From Gordonia aichiensis NBRC 108223 (GTDB lineage Bacteria > Actinomycetota > Actinomycetes > Mycobacteriales > Mycobacteriaceae): 44,472 nt of DNA. The stretch spans positions 1-44,472 of the forward strand of contig NZ_BANR01000030.1 in the NCBI RefSeq assembly GCF_000332975.1, given 5' to 3'. The position numbers and the translations under genes are program-made. The number at the start of each line of letters is the position of its first letter. Position 1 is the first letter of the stretch. Below, in pieces: positions 6,766-14,569 of this stretch. The notes beneath the pieces were generated by a model, which saw only the letters and a program-made list of their open reading frames with translations, was not told the origin of the DNA and did not search any database.

Positions 6766-8706
6766 TCAGGCGGCGTCAGCTAGGGGCGGGTCGACGCTGC
6801 CGGGTGGTTCGCTGCCGGGTGGTGGGTCGCCGGGTGGTGGGTCGGGGTCGGGGTCGAGGTCGAGTGGTCGGGGTGGGTTCCAGGTGATGTCGACGCGGCG
6901 CTCGCCTGCGTGCTCGGGTGTGGTGTCGAGCAGCGTCGTCAGGAGTCGGTGATCGACGACGCTGATCGCTGTGGGCGTCGCCGGGTTGCCGGGATTGCCA
7001 CGTCCTTCACTCCGACCGGCCGACGCGGTCACGCCGCCGCGATCGACACTCTCCCGCACAGCAGCACCGACAGCATCGGCCCCTGTGTCAGCATCTGTGT
7101 CTGCAGGTGTGTGTCGGCGGCGGTGGTCGGAGAGGTGGGTGATGGTGCCGCCCGCGGTGGTAGACGCCTGGGCGCGAGCCTCGGCGAGGTGGTCGCGGAA
7201 GTCGGTGGCGACGTCCGCGGCGCGGTTGATGTGTTCAGGATTGGGTGGCATACCGGTAGCGGTGTTCAACCGCCAGGCGACGCGTCCGGTGTCGGGGCCG
7301 TCGGTGATGATGCGGGTCGTGTACTGGCCGGGCTTGGGTCCGACCCGGTTGTTGTGCACATCGCACGCCGGTACCAGTTGGTCGATGTCGGTGAGCCCAC
7401 CCTGGGCCCAATCCTTGGCGGCGTGGTGCATCGCCACCCGGCTGGCTGGTTGGGTACAACCGGGTGCCGAACACATCCGCCCACCCGCCGACGCGAACGA
7501 CGCCAACCGTTGCCCCTGCGAGGCCAACCGTTTCGACCGCCCCAAATACAAGGGGACGCTGGTGTGCTCGGCGAACACCGCCAGGAACGGTTGCACCCCG
7601 CTTGCCGAGTGCGCGGCCATCGCGATCAGATCGGGGATCGGTAACAGGGTGCCGGATGCGGTCTGCGCGATCCCGGCGTGTGCCTGCAGCTCGGCCAGGG
7701 TGGTGGTGGCGATGACCTGGATCGGCAGGCCACGATGTGAGCGGCCGAGTACACCGGCATCAACCACCTGCGACAGCAACGCTGATACGGCGTCATGGTT
7801 GCGTTGGGCTTGTGAGCGTTGATCACGTGCGGCTGCCTGCGCCACCACCTCAGCGTCAGCCTCGCCCACCGGCCCTGCCGGTGAGGTGTCGTCGTCGGGG
7901 TTGTTCATGCCGGGTGTCGCCCACGCATCCAGCACCACATCCAGGCGGGCGCGGGTAGCCGGGTCGAGATCAGCAGTCAACCTGGACATCAGATCAGCAC
8001 CTTGGCGGTTCACCCACAACCGGCGACGCCGCCTGCGGTCGGTGTCGTCGGTGACCGTGCCATCGGGATCGAGATGTGCCATCAACCGGGTACCCAGAGT
8101 GGTGATCTCTTTCGGCGTGAACTGCACCCCATAACCAGCCATCTGCGCCTCGGCCGCCGCACACACCTCAGCCGGAATCTGATGCGGAATCTGGCCCAAC
8201 ACCTCCAACACGGCCCGTGCGCGGGCCGGCGCTATCAGCCCCTGCCCCCAATACTGTGCCAACGTCGGGCAGCGTGGTTGCTCTTTCTCACCCACGATCG
8301 ACGTGAACGAACCGGTCGCCGAGATGAGTTGATGTCGTGCCGCCGGGTCCCCGACACCCAACCGGTGGGCCAGAAAGTCCCGCACATCCCGATACCCGAG
8401 CGCGCGTGGCAGAGTACGATCCGATGCCTCGACCACCAGCCGATCAGTCACCGCTGCCGCGGTGCGCCGCGCCAACCGCTCAGCCACCTGCGCCGCCTCC
8501 ACCACACCCGCATCCGACAGCCCCGCCAGCTCGAGGCCCGCCAACTCGTCCAACGCCGACGCCACCCGCGTCAACGCCTCCGCCACCCGAGCATCCACCG
8601 ACCCCGCCACCGCACAACCCAACCCGGCAGCATCCAACAAGGCTGGTGCACACAATGTTTCACCGACACCCGGACCGTCGTTGCCGCTGTCGTGCTCGCT
8701 ACTCAT
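6766..8706 (-). CDS. DUF222 / 13E12-repeat-family HNH endonuclease-like protein, copy A
   Basis: This 646-residue protein has an Ala-rich N-terminal DUF222 domain and, near residues 405-450, an HNH nuclease motif (CSAPGCTQPASRVAMHH, then LVPACDVHNNRVGP). The C-terminal 150 residues are low complexity and rich in Pro, Asp and Gly. Such genes occur as multicopy families in mycobacteria and relatives and are often called 13E12 repeat proteins. Their role is unknown; homing or mobile-element-like behaviour has been proposed from the HNH motif. A second copy, nearly identical and in opposite orientation, begins at 43286. The two share about 75 bases of upstream sequence including the start region. 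The ATG at 8706 is supported by that shared context. Confidence 0.9.
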   Translation of the reverse strand: MSSEHDSGNDGPGVGETLCAPALLDAAGLGCAVAGSVDARVAEALTRVASALDELAGLELAGLSDAGVVEAAQVAERLARRTAAAVTDRLVVEASDRTLPRALGYRDVRDFLAHRLGVGDPAARHQLISATGSFTSIVGEKEQPRCPTLAQYWGQGLIAPARARAVLEVLGQIPHQIPAEVCAAAEAQMAGYGVQFTPKEITTLGTRLMAHLDPDGTVTDDTDRRRRRRLWVNRQGADLMSRLTADLDPATRARLDVVLDAWATPGMNNPDDDTSPAGPVGEADAEVVAQAAARDQRSQAQRNHDAVSALLSQVVDAGVLGRSHRGLPIQVIATTTLAELQAHAGIAQTASGTLLPIPDLIAMAAHSASGVQPFLAVFAEHTSVPLYLGRSKRLASQGQRLASFASAGGRMCSAPGCTQPASRVAMHHAAKDWAQGGLTDIDQLVPACDVHNNRVGPKPGQYTTRIITDGPDTGRVAWRLNTATGMPPNPEHINRAADVATDFRDHLAEARAQASTTAGGTITHLSDHRRRHTPADTDADTGADAVGAAVRESVDRGGVTASAGRSEGRGNPGNPATPTAISVVDHRLLTTLLDTTPEHAGERRVDITWNPPRPLDLDPDPDPPPGDPPPGSEPPGSVDPPLADAA

Positions 8707-8783
8707 TCCGTGTCACCCCCCACCCTCCCGGAACGTCTCGATCGAATATGCGTTCTACGCTAGCCGACGCCACCGACAAGTTC
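7524..8783 (-). repeat. Left arm of a long inverted repeat (HNH copy A and its upstream region)
   Basis: This segment, read on the minus strand, matches 43210-44468 on the plus strand almost base for base, with one length difference in a G-run just upstream of the start codon. Homology starts abruptly at 8783 upstream of the gene. The inner end is set only by where the window stops the other copy. An 80-base patch near the start of the gene is clearly diverged. Confidence 0.9.
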
Positions 8784-8833
8784 TGGCGCCTTCGCCTCAA
8801 CGCTTCCGAGTAGGCCCTGTCAACCCCTCCGAC

Positions 8834-9343
8834 TCAGCCCTTCGACACCGGCGAGTTCAGCAGATCACGAGTGACCTGGAGCTGCCCGAGGTGCTGTGCG
8901 AGTTCGTGTACGACATGCAGCACAACCCATTGCGGCGTGACGGTGTCGAGATCGACATCGGCATTTGTACCGCGGGCGGCGCGACCGGCGATGCCATCGC
9001 GGAGCATGCGCGGCGCCCAGACATCGGCGTCCCGGCGAACCTGAGCAAGTCGTTCGACGAGATCGGCGCGCGTACCGGTGGCCTCGAACTCGCCCGCCCG
9101 GTCGCGCGGTATGTCGAGACCGCAGCCGAATGTCCCCAGCCACCAGCGGGTCATCTCGATGCAGTGGTGGACGAGCGCATACGGAGCGTTCGAGCCCGGT
9201 GCGGAAAGCCGTCGATTGAGGTCATCGTCGGACAGATCGTCGAGCACCGCCAGGAAGCCGTTCCAGCAGCGCTCGGCAGTGTCGCTCGCGGCGTCGAACC
9301 ACGTCTCGTCCGCGTGCTCGTCGCGCTCCGATTCTTCACTCAC
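8834..9343 (-). CDS. DinB-like / DUF664 family protein
   Basis: This 169-residue protein fits the DinB four-helix-bundle superfamily, in which actinobacterial members often act as mycothiol-dependent transferases. The histidines expected to bind a divalent metal are in ALVHHCIEMTRWW near residue 60 and HVVHELAQHLGQ near residue 147. The second motif is a hallmark of the family. It has no signal peptide or membrane segment. It lies upstream of HNH copy A on the same strand, with 127 bases between them, and is divergent from the repeat-peptide operon. The substrate is unknown. A role linked to the neighbouring operon is possible but nothing in the sequence shows it. Confidence 0.78.
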   Translation of the reverse strand: MSEESERDEHADETWFDAASDTAERCWNGFLAVLDDLSDDDLNRRLSAPGSNAPYALVHHCIEMTRWWLGTFGCGLDIPRDRAGEFEATGTRADLVERLAQVRRDADVWAPRMLRDGIAGRAARGTNADVDLDTVTPQWVVLHVVHELAQHLGQLQVTRDLLNSPVSKG

Positions 9344-9507
9344 CCCCGCAGCCTATGTCGACGTCGTGACCGCGCCGGAATCGCTGTCTCGCCCCGATAA
9401 CGAAATCGCCATCGTGGCTGAGACACCTCGTCAACGTCGCGTCACGTCGACATAGTGGAGAGTGGAGTTCGCGACCGCGCGGCTCCCGACGAGGAAAGGG
9501 TTTTCCC

Positions 9508-9762
9508 ATGGCACTCGATGATGACGACATCACCACCTCCAGCCCCGGGGGTGAAGGTCCGGCCGACGGCGGCTCCAACCCCGGCGGTCACGACGGCGGC
9601 GCAGACGGCACCGCATCACCCGGCGAAGGTCCCGCCGACGGCGGCTCCAACCCCGATGGTCACGACGGCGGCGCAGACGGCACCGCATCACCCGGCGAAG
9701 GTCCCGCCGACGGCGGCTCCAACCCCGGTGGACACGACGGCGGCGCAGACGGCACCGCCTGA
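9508..9762 (+). CDS. Gly/Asp-rich repeat peptide, candidate substrate of the following oxygenase
   Basis: This 84-residue peptide starts MALDDDDITTSSPG. Three repeats of about 24 residues follow, each reading roughly GEGPADGGSNPGGHDGGADG plus TASP; the last ends at TA. Each repeat carries exactly one His and one Asn. There are no Cys, Lys, Arg or aromatic residues except His. GAGGAAAGG lies about eight bases upstream of the ATG and makes a convincing ribosome binding site. The stop codon at 9760-9762 touches the start codon of the cupin oxygenase gene, so translation is coupled. Composition is that of a disordered peptide, not an enzyme. I infer a ribosomally made peptide that is modified by the downstream enzymes. 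A simple acidic linker protein is the alternative. Confidence 0.75.
   Translation: MALDDDDITTSSPGGEGPADGGSNPGGHDGGADGTASPGEGPADGGSNPDGHDGGADGTASPGEGPADGGSNPGGHDGGADGTA
9550..9759 (+). repeat. Three in-frame 72-base tandem repeats in the peptide gene
   Basis: Repeats start at 9550, 9622 and 9694; the last is six bases shorter. Repeats 1 and 2 differ at four of 72 bases, and repeats 2 and 3 at three of 66. One difference changes Gly to Asp in repeat 2 (SNPDGHD). Confidence 0.95.
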
Positions 9763-11013
9763 ATGATGAGTTCGCTGAGTCGATGCGTCACCGCCGACCC
9801 CGAGGTGTTTGCACGCGAGCACTGGGGTCGGCAGCCGCTGCTCAGCCGCTCGGCCGCGCTACCCCGTGACTTCGACGATCTGCTCTCGCCGCACAGCGTC
9901 GACGAGTTGATCGCCGAGCGCGGGGTGCGTGCGCCGTTCATCCGTATGGCCAAAGAAGGCGGTCTGATCGGTAAGGACAGCTATCTCGGCTCGGCGGGCT
10001 TCGGAGCCGAGATGCCCGACCAGGTCGACTCGGCAAAGGTCCTCACACAGTTCGCGACGGGCGCGACCATCGTCCTGCAAGGACTGCACCGATTGTGGCC
10101 ACCGGTCATCGATTTCGTCCGCGGGATGGTCGACGATCTCGGCCATCCGGTCCAGGCCAACGCCTACATCACTCCTCCTGCCAATCGTGGGTTCGATCCG
10201 CACTACGACGTGCACGACGTCTTCGTGCTGCAGATCTCAGGACGCAAGCACTGGCGGGTTCACGCACCCGTGCACGACAATCCACTGTCGACGCAGCCGT
10301 GGACCGACCACCGCGAAGCCATCGCAGCGCGCAGCGCCGACAGCCCGGTGATCGACACGCTCCTCGAACCCGGCGACGCTCTTTACCTGCCGCGCGGCTG
10401 GATCCACTCGGCAGAGGCCCTCGGCGACACGTCGATTCACCTCACGGTCGGCGTGTCGGCAGTGACCGCTTACGATCTCGTCCGGGCTGTCCTGGATCAG
10501 CTGGGGACAGTCGACGCCCTACGCGCCTCGCTACCGATGGGCAGCGACTTCACCGATCGTGACGAGACAGCAGCATTGGCCACCAAGACCATCGCCACCG
10601 TTATCGACGTATTACAGGACCGCACAGCAGATCTCGCCGAGACGGTCGCGTCTCGAATGTCTGCCGTCCACGCCGAACGCACCCGCCCTGCGGCGGTGCG
10701 ACCGCTCGCAACTCTCGACGCCATCGACGCGCTCGACGAACGTACGGCGGTCCGCCTGCGCCACGGGCTGGTGACCGAGATCGGCCGGTCGGCCACGCGC
10801 ACAGAAATCCGTCTACAGGACCGAACGATCAGCTTCCCCGACCACTGCACCGCCGCGCTACACGACATCGTGTCCGGCGACATCGTCTGCGCGGGCACAT
10901 TGCCCGAACTCGACACCGCCGACGGCCTGGTGCTGATCCGACGCCTTCTTCGAGAAGGCGTCCTCGTGCCCGATCACCGAGCACCCGCTCACCGATCGGA
11001 CCTCGCCGAATGA
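9763..11013 (+). CDS. Cupin_4 / JmjC-type Fe(II)- and 2-oxoglutarate-dependent oxygenase
   Basis: This 416-residue protein resembles the ribosomal-oxygenase-like Cupin_4 family (YcfD/RoxA, MINA53 and NO66 relatives), which hydroxylate Arg or His side chains of proteins. The iron triad is visible: His147 and Asp149 in PHYDVHDVF, and His215 in LYLPRGWIHSAE. The core reads VFVLQISGRKHW after the HxD motif and PGDALYLPRGW before the last His. The N terminus (FAREHWGRQPLLSR) is a typical Cupin_4 entry motif. A C-terminal part of about 190 residues probably forms the dimerisation and winged-helix regions. The start follows the peptide stop with no gap, and the stop overlaps the next start by four bases. 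The most natural substrate is the repeat peptide encoded just before it. That is inference. Confidence 0.85.
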   Translation: MMSSLSRCVTADPEVFAREHWGRQPLLSRSAALPRDFDDLLSPHSVDELIAERGVRAPFIRMAKEGGLIGKDSYLGSAGFGAEMPDQVDSAKVLTQFATGATIVLQGLHRLWPPVIDFVRGMVDDLGHPVQANAYITPPANRGFDPHYDVHDVFVLQISGRKHWRVHAPVHDNPLSTQPWTDHREAIAARSADSPVIDTLLEPGDALYLPRGWIHSAEALGDTSIHLTVGVSAVTAYDLVRAVLDQLGTVDALRASLPMGSDFTDRDETAALATKTIATVIDVLQDRTADLAETVASRMSAVHAERTRPAAVRPLATLDAIDALDERTAVRLRHGLVTEIGRSATRTEIRLQDRTISFPDHCTAALHDIVSGDIVCAGTLPELDTADGLVLIRRLLREGVLVPDHRAPAHRSDLAE

Positions 11014-11909
11014 TCCGTCGACCTCCGTGTAGTACGCAATCTGCAGAACGCGGTGATCCGATCTACGGCACCGCATCGGCAGGCACGGCGTGGGTTCTGC
11101 TCGAACTCGGCGGCGGTTGGGGACATTCGGCTTTTCTTCAGTCCCCTTCGATCATCGATCACGATCTCGGCCTTCGGATCGTGCGCCGCGTCGAAAAGCA
11201 ACGCATGCGCATCGTGGCGATTCGACGGCCGGGACGACGACCACCGACACCTCGGTGGCGCTGGTTCATCGTGAACGCCGAACCCGGAGCAGAAAGCGTC
11301 CACACCGGCGAAGTCGATGGTCCTGCAGGATATCTCGATCTCGCACTCGACGGATCCGACGGTCAGGCCACGACAGAGCCCCTCGTCGCCGTGTGTGCGC
11401 ACGGAAAGCACGATCAGTGCTGTGCAGTGCGAGGCCGCGCAGCGACTGCGGCGATAGCGTCGGCGTATCCGGAGTGGACGTGGGAGTGTTCGCACCTCGG
11501 CGGCGACCGATTTGCCGCCACGGGGCTGATCCTTCCGCACGGACTCTGCTATGGCAGACTTGACACCGCCACCGACCCAGCCACGGTCGTGGAGCTGTAC
11601 ACACAAGGGCGACTTGATGATTCGCTACTTCGCGGACGCACGTCGCTCCCTCATGCCGTGCAGGCGGCGCAGCACTTCGCCCGCGTCGAAACCGGAGACG
11701 ACCGCATCGAATCGTTCGCGCCCATCGATGTCGCGCACCTCGACGGTCGCATCCGCGTACGCCTGGTCGGCGATGGCGCACCCATCGACGTGGTGCTCAT
11801 CGAAGAATTCTCCGAGCCGCTGTTCTCCATGTGCGAGGCGACCGTCACCGGGCGCGTGCGCCAGTTCGATCTTGACTCACTCACCATCGGCCACGGCGCC
11901 GCAATCTGA
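11010..11909 (+). CDS. Sucrase-ferredoxin-like (thioredoxin-fold, Fe-S-type) protein
   Basis: This 299-residue protein matches the sucrase/ferredoxin-like family. The key features are VCAHGKHDQCCAVRGR at about residues 131-146, with three cysteines, and CSHLGGDRFAATGLILP at about 166-182. In this family the C-terminal half is thioredoxin-like and is thought to bind a [2Fe-2S] cluster. The N-terminal half (for example GTAWVLLELGGGWG) is the family's usual lead-in. It overlaps the cupin gene by four bases (ATGA) and so is co-translated. A likely role is electron transfer or redox support for the oxygenase, but cupin oxygenases of this class do not normally need a ferredoxin, so its job here is unclear. 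Confidence 0.83.
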   Translation: MIRRPPCSTQSAERGDPIYGTASAGTAWVLLELGGGWGHSAFLQSPSIIDHDLGLRIVRRVEKQRMRIVAIRRPGRRPPTPRWRWFIVNAEPGAESVHTGEVDGPAGYLDLALDGSDGQATTEPLVAVCAHGKHDQCCAVRGRAATAAIASAYPEWTWECSHLGGDRFAATGLILPHGLCYGRLDTATDPATVVELYTQGRLDDSLLRGRTSLPHAVQAAQHFARVETGDDRIESFAPIDVAHLDGRIRVRLVGDGAPIDVVLIEEFSEPLFSMCEATVTGRVRQFDLDSLTIGHGAAI

Positions 11910-12007
11910 CCGTGACCCGGTCTCGGTCCACGATCGGCCACATCTCGAGCACGCGTCACCTCCCTCGGCGCGCGTCAACGACGTCGACAATCGCTCATGC
12001 TCGAGTG

Positions 12008-12211
12008 ATGGGAATCAACAAGAACGACACCGTCGAGTGGAACACCTCCCAGGGACCGACCCGCGGAAAGACTACCGAGAAGCGCACAACACCGTTCACG
12101 TTCGACGGTCAGAAGTTCAACGCCAGCGACGACGACCCCTATTGGATCGTCGAATCGTCGAAGACCGGAGCACGGGCCGCGCACAAGGAGTCGTCGCTCA
12201 CCAAGAAATGA
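12008..12211 (+). CDS. DUF2945 / hypervirulence-associated TUDOR-domain small protein
   Basis: This 67-residue protein reads MGINKNDTVEWNTSQGPTRG, then a Lys/Thr-rich middle, and DDPYWIVESSKTG towards the end. These are hallmarks of the DUF2945 family, a small SH3/Tudor-like barrel. Function is unknown. A longer frame begins 96 bases upstream, but the family start is clearly the ATG at 12008. An inverted repeat (CTCGAGCA at 11944-11951, TGCTCGAG at 11998-12005) ends two bases before this start and may hide the ribosome binding region. It stands alone after the oxygenase operon, 98 bases away. Confidence 0.8.
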   Translation: MGINKNDTVEWNTSQGPTRGKTTEKRTTPFTFDGQKFNASDDDPYWIVESSKTGARAAHKESSLTKK

Positions 12212-12228
12212 CAGCGACAGCGGCGACA

Positions 12229-12783
12229 TCACATGTTCTCGAAAGCACGTCCGAGCTCGGCGCCGACATCGATGATGCGCGCCGCGCGGACCTCCGGCTT
12301 CTCGATCTCGTCGGCGACGTGCTGTGCGATAAATCTCTTGATCTCGCTGTCCACCTGCCCTACTGCGCGAATGAACTCGCCGCGCAGGTTGTGCGCGGCG
12401 ACGTCGACGATGACGTCTCGCGGCCGCGGAGGCGTGACATCGATCCGCAGTTCGAGCGGCTCGGCCGCGCGCACGGTCAGCGGCAAGGTGATCAGCCCGT
12501 CGACGTCGTATCGGATACGGTCGACCCGTAGATCCACCACGAGTCCGACATTGAGCATGATCTCGACCGTGAAGGTGATCAACTCCCCCACCGTGCGTGT
12601 GATGTCTGGTTCGCCGATCTCGACGTGCGCTGTCACGCGCGCGATCCCGCCGGGCCCCGATGGGATCGGCCCGACATCGAAGGACTCACCGGTGAGCGAC
12701 GAGAACGCCGACCCCACGCGCTCCTCGGTCACCGCGACCTCGAAGAACCTGCGGCCGAACTGTTCGTAGGTCAGTTGCGCCAT
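12229..12783 (-). CDS. Conserved actinobacterial protein of unknown function
   Basis: This protein of about 184 residues starts MAQLTYEQFGRRFFEVAVTE at the ATG at 12783. ATGs at 12792, 12804 and 12867 are also in frame, but the last would overlap the divergent gene. I see no signal peptide, membrane segment or catalytic motif. The body is rich in alternating Val/Ile strands (VTAHVEIGEP, LTVRAAEPLELRIDV) and ends in charged helices. It might be a lipid- or ligand-binding beta-rich fold. I recognise the N-terminal pattern only as typical of conserved mycobacterial hypotheticals. The divergent neighbour is a DUF2461 gene, 82 bases away. Confidence 0.65.
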   Translation of the reverse strand: MAQLTYEQFGRRFFEVAVTEERVGSAFSSLTGESFDVGPIPSGPGGIARVTAHVEIGEPDITRTVGELITFTVEIMLNVGLVVDLRVDRIRYDVDGLITLPLTVRAAEPLELRIDVTPPRPRDVIVDVAAHNLRGEFIRAVGQVDSEIKRFIAQHVADEIEKPEVRAARIIDVGAELGRAFENM

Positions 12784-12865
12784 TCGAGACATCGTGCCAT
12801 CCATGGCGACCGCTCGGCGCGGTTCGAGCACATGACGAGCGCAGGTCTCGTCGTACGCTGCACCC

Positions 12866-13498
12866 ATGAGCTTCGACGGTTTCCCGGAAGCCGCCCTCGA
12901 CTTCTACGACGACCTCGAGATCGACAACACCAAAGCCTTCTGGGAGCAACACAAAGAGATCTATGAACGCGCAGTGGTCACACCGATGCGCGCTCTCACC
13001 GATGCCCTCGCCGACGAGTTCGGCGAGGCGAAGTTGTTCCGTCCGTACCGCGACGTCAGGTTCTCCAAGGACAAGTCGCCCTACAAGACGCATCAGGGCG
13101 CCTACGTTCCCGTCGCCTCGGCCACTGGCTACTACGTACAGATCAGCGCCCCCGGGGTGATGGTCGGCGCGGGTTTCTACGACGCAACCGCCGACCGCCT
13201 GGCGGCTCTGCGCACGGCGATCGACGACGACCGGCGGGGCGGAGAACTCGAGTTGATCGTGCGCCGTCTACACGATGCGGGATTCGAGGTGGGCGGGGAC
13301 CGCCTGAAGACGGCCCCGCGCGGCTGGGACATCAACCATCAACGCATCGAGTTGCTGCGCCACAAGACGTTGACGGTATCCCGCGACTACGGGTTCGACG
13401 GGATCATCCATACCGGCGAGCTTCTCGAGCGGGTGCGCGACGATTGGCGCGCGACCCGGCCTCTCGTCGACTGGCTCATCCGACACGCTCTCGCGTGA
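12866..13498 (+). CDS. DUF2461 (TIGR02453) family protein
   Basis: This 210-residue protein has the landmarks of the DUF2461 family. It has an FDGFPEAALDFYDDL-type start with NTKAFWEQHKEIYE, then the central FRPYRDVRFSKDKSPYKTHQGAY. After that comes a GYYVQISAPGVMVGAGFYDA region. The family is widespread and cytoplasmic, and its biochemical role is not established. The length is normal. It is divergent from the preceding hypothetical gene, and convergent with the YchJ-like gene across 81 bases that hold a small tandem repeat. Confidence 0.85.
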   Translation: MSFDGFPEAALDFYDDLEIDNTKAFWEQHKEIYERAVVTPMRALTDALADEFGEAKLFRPYRDVRFSKDKSPYKTHQGAYVPVASATGYYVQISAPGVMVGAGFYDATADRLAALRTAIDDDRRGGELELIVRRLHDAGFEVGGDRLKTAPRGWDINHQRIELLRHKTLTVSRDYGFDGIIHTGELLERVRDDWRATRPLVDWLIRHALA

Positions 13499-13513
13499 AC
13501 GGTACTCGGCCTT

Positions 13514-13553
13514 GAACATCCCTACACCGCTGCGAACATTCCCACACCGCTGC
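13514..13553. repeat. Two tandem copies of a 20-base unit
   Basis: GAACATCCCTACACCGCTGC at 13514-13533 is followed directly by the same unit with two C/T changes at 13534-13553. It sits between the convergent DUF2461 and YchJ genes. Confidence 0.9.
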
Positions 13554-13579
13554 GAATCGACGCCTGCGCACTCCATGCC

Positions 13580-13975
13580 TCAGACCGTTCCGTCGACGTA
13601 GACCCACGCACCCTCGTAGCGAGTGAACGACGAGATCTCGTGCAGCTGTCCGCGGTGTCCATCGGCGCGATACATCGCTGTGAACTCGACGGTTCCGGCA
13701 GTGTCGAACGGCCCGCCGCCGGTCACCGATTCGACGTCGAGACGCAGCCAGCGCATGCCATCATCGAGGATAAGGTCCTGCGGCCGGGTGTCGGGATGCC
13801 AACTGCGCAGCAGGTGGTCGCTGTCGCCGACAGCGAACGCGCTGAATCGCGACCGCATCAACGCCTCGGCGGTGGGAGCGCGTCGCCGTCCGAGCAGAAT
13901 CGGCCCGCAACACTCGGCAAAGGTCAGGCCGGTCCCGCACGGACAGCGCGACTCGTCGTTGATCATTTCGCTCAT
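13580..13975 (-). CDS. YchJ-family SEC-C-motif protein
   Basis: This 131-residue protein begins with a SEC-C type zinc motif (CPCGTGLTFAECCGPIL at residues 11-27). The family segment follows: APTAEALMRSRFSAFAVGD, LLRSWHPDTRP and a C-terminal NTF2-like barrel with GQLHEISSFTRYEGAWVYVDG. The YchJ (UPF0225) family is small, cytoplasmic and of unknown function; the zinc motif suggests protein or ribosome contact. The length matches the family. It is convergent with the DUF2461 gene and divergent from the SDR-like gene. Confidence 0.88.
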   Translation of the reverse strand: MSEMINDESRCPCGTGLTFAECCGPILLGRRRAPTAEALMRSRFSAFAVGDSDHLLRSWHPDTRPQDLILDDGMRWLRLDVESVTGGGPFDTAGTVEFTAMYRADGHRGQLHEISSFTRYEGAWVYVDGTV

Positions 13976-14068
13976 GGCGGCTCAGCCTATGCTGCGACGA
14001 GCAGGGGTCCCAGCCGACTGCCAGCGCGTGCCCATGCCGATAGCAGTGTCGAAGTCTGTGATGGTCAC

Positions 14069-14455
14069 ATGACAACGATCACCTCCTCCGCCCCTTCCTC
14101 ATTTCCCCCCGCCTCATCCCCCACAGCCTCATCCCCCACTGCCGCCCCGAGCACGCGCGCCGACACCGTCCTGCTGATCATGGACGGCAGCGTTCGTGCG
14201 CACGACATAGCCAGTCAGATCCTCGATCACGGCAAGAACCTGGCCATCGCGGGTACCCGGTGTCACGATCTCGTCCCCTTTGTCGACGCGGGTGTGCGTG
14301 GCAGGGTACTGACAGTCATTGCCGATCCTGCCGACCCCGCGCAGATCGATGCCGTCATCGAGCGTGCCGGCGAGATGCTCGGGCCGGTGATCATGGTCGT
14401 CGATCCGGGCGGATTGCTCTCGGATGTGCGCGCAGCCGACCGACACGCCGCCTGA
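14069..14455 (+). CDS. Truncated, degenerate SDR-like Rossmann protein
   Basis: This 128-residue product has a Ser/Thr/Pro-rich head of about 30 residues. A segment follows that aligns by eye with the first half of a short-chain dehydrogenase: VLLIMDGSVRAHDIASQIL, then NLAIAGTRCHDL, VIADPADPAQIDAVIERAGE and GPVIMVVDPGG. The glycine-rich TGxxxGxG nucleotide motif is not kept and NNAG has become DPGG. The catalytic Tyr-Lys half is absent. It cannot be a working reductase. It is either a decayed gene or a small protein that reuses the fold. The ATG at 14069 has a weak ribosome binding site. The APC transporter gene follows 114 bases later. Confidence 0.5.
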   Translation: MTTITSSAPSSFPPASSPTASSPTAAPSTRADTVLLIMDGSVRAHDIASQILDHGKNLAIAGTRCHDLVPFVDAGVRGRVLTVIADPADPAQIDAVIERAGEMLGPVIMVVDPGGLLSDVRAADRHAA

Positions 14456-14569
14456 CAGCGCCGATGCCGAGGGCGTCGCCGATAGGGCCGTGTCAACATC
14501 TGGTCGAGCAGCGTCAAAGATGCGTAAGAAGCGCACACAACCCGATCGTCCGGCGATACAACGTCCTTC

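Noticed and set aside
8002..8763. Plus-strand frame of 253 codons inside HNH copy A, repeated at copy B on the minus strand
   Set aside because: It is the antisense shadow of the conserved HNH gene; the fact that it occurs twice only reflects the repeat.
14456..14569. c-di-AMP riboswitch before the KimA-like transporter
   Set aside because: The conserved riboswitch core sequences could not be found in the 114-base gap.
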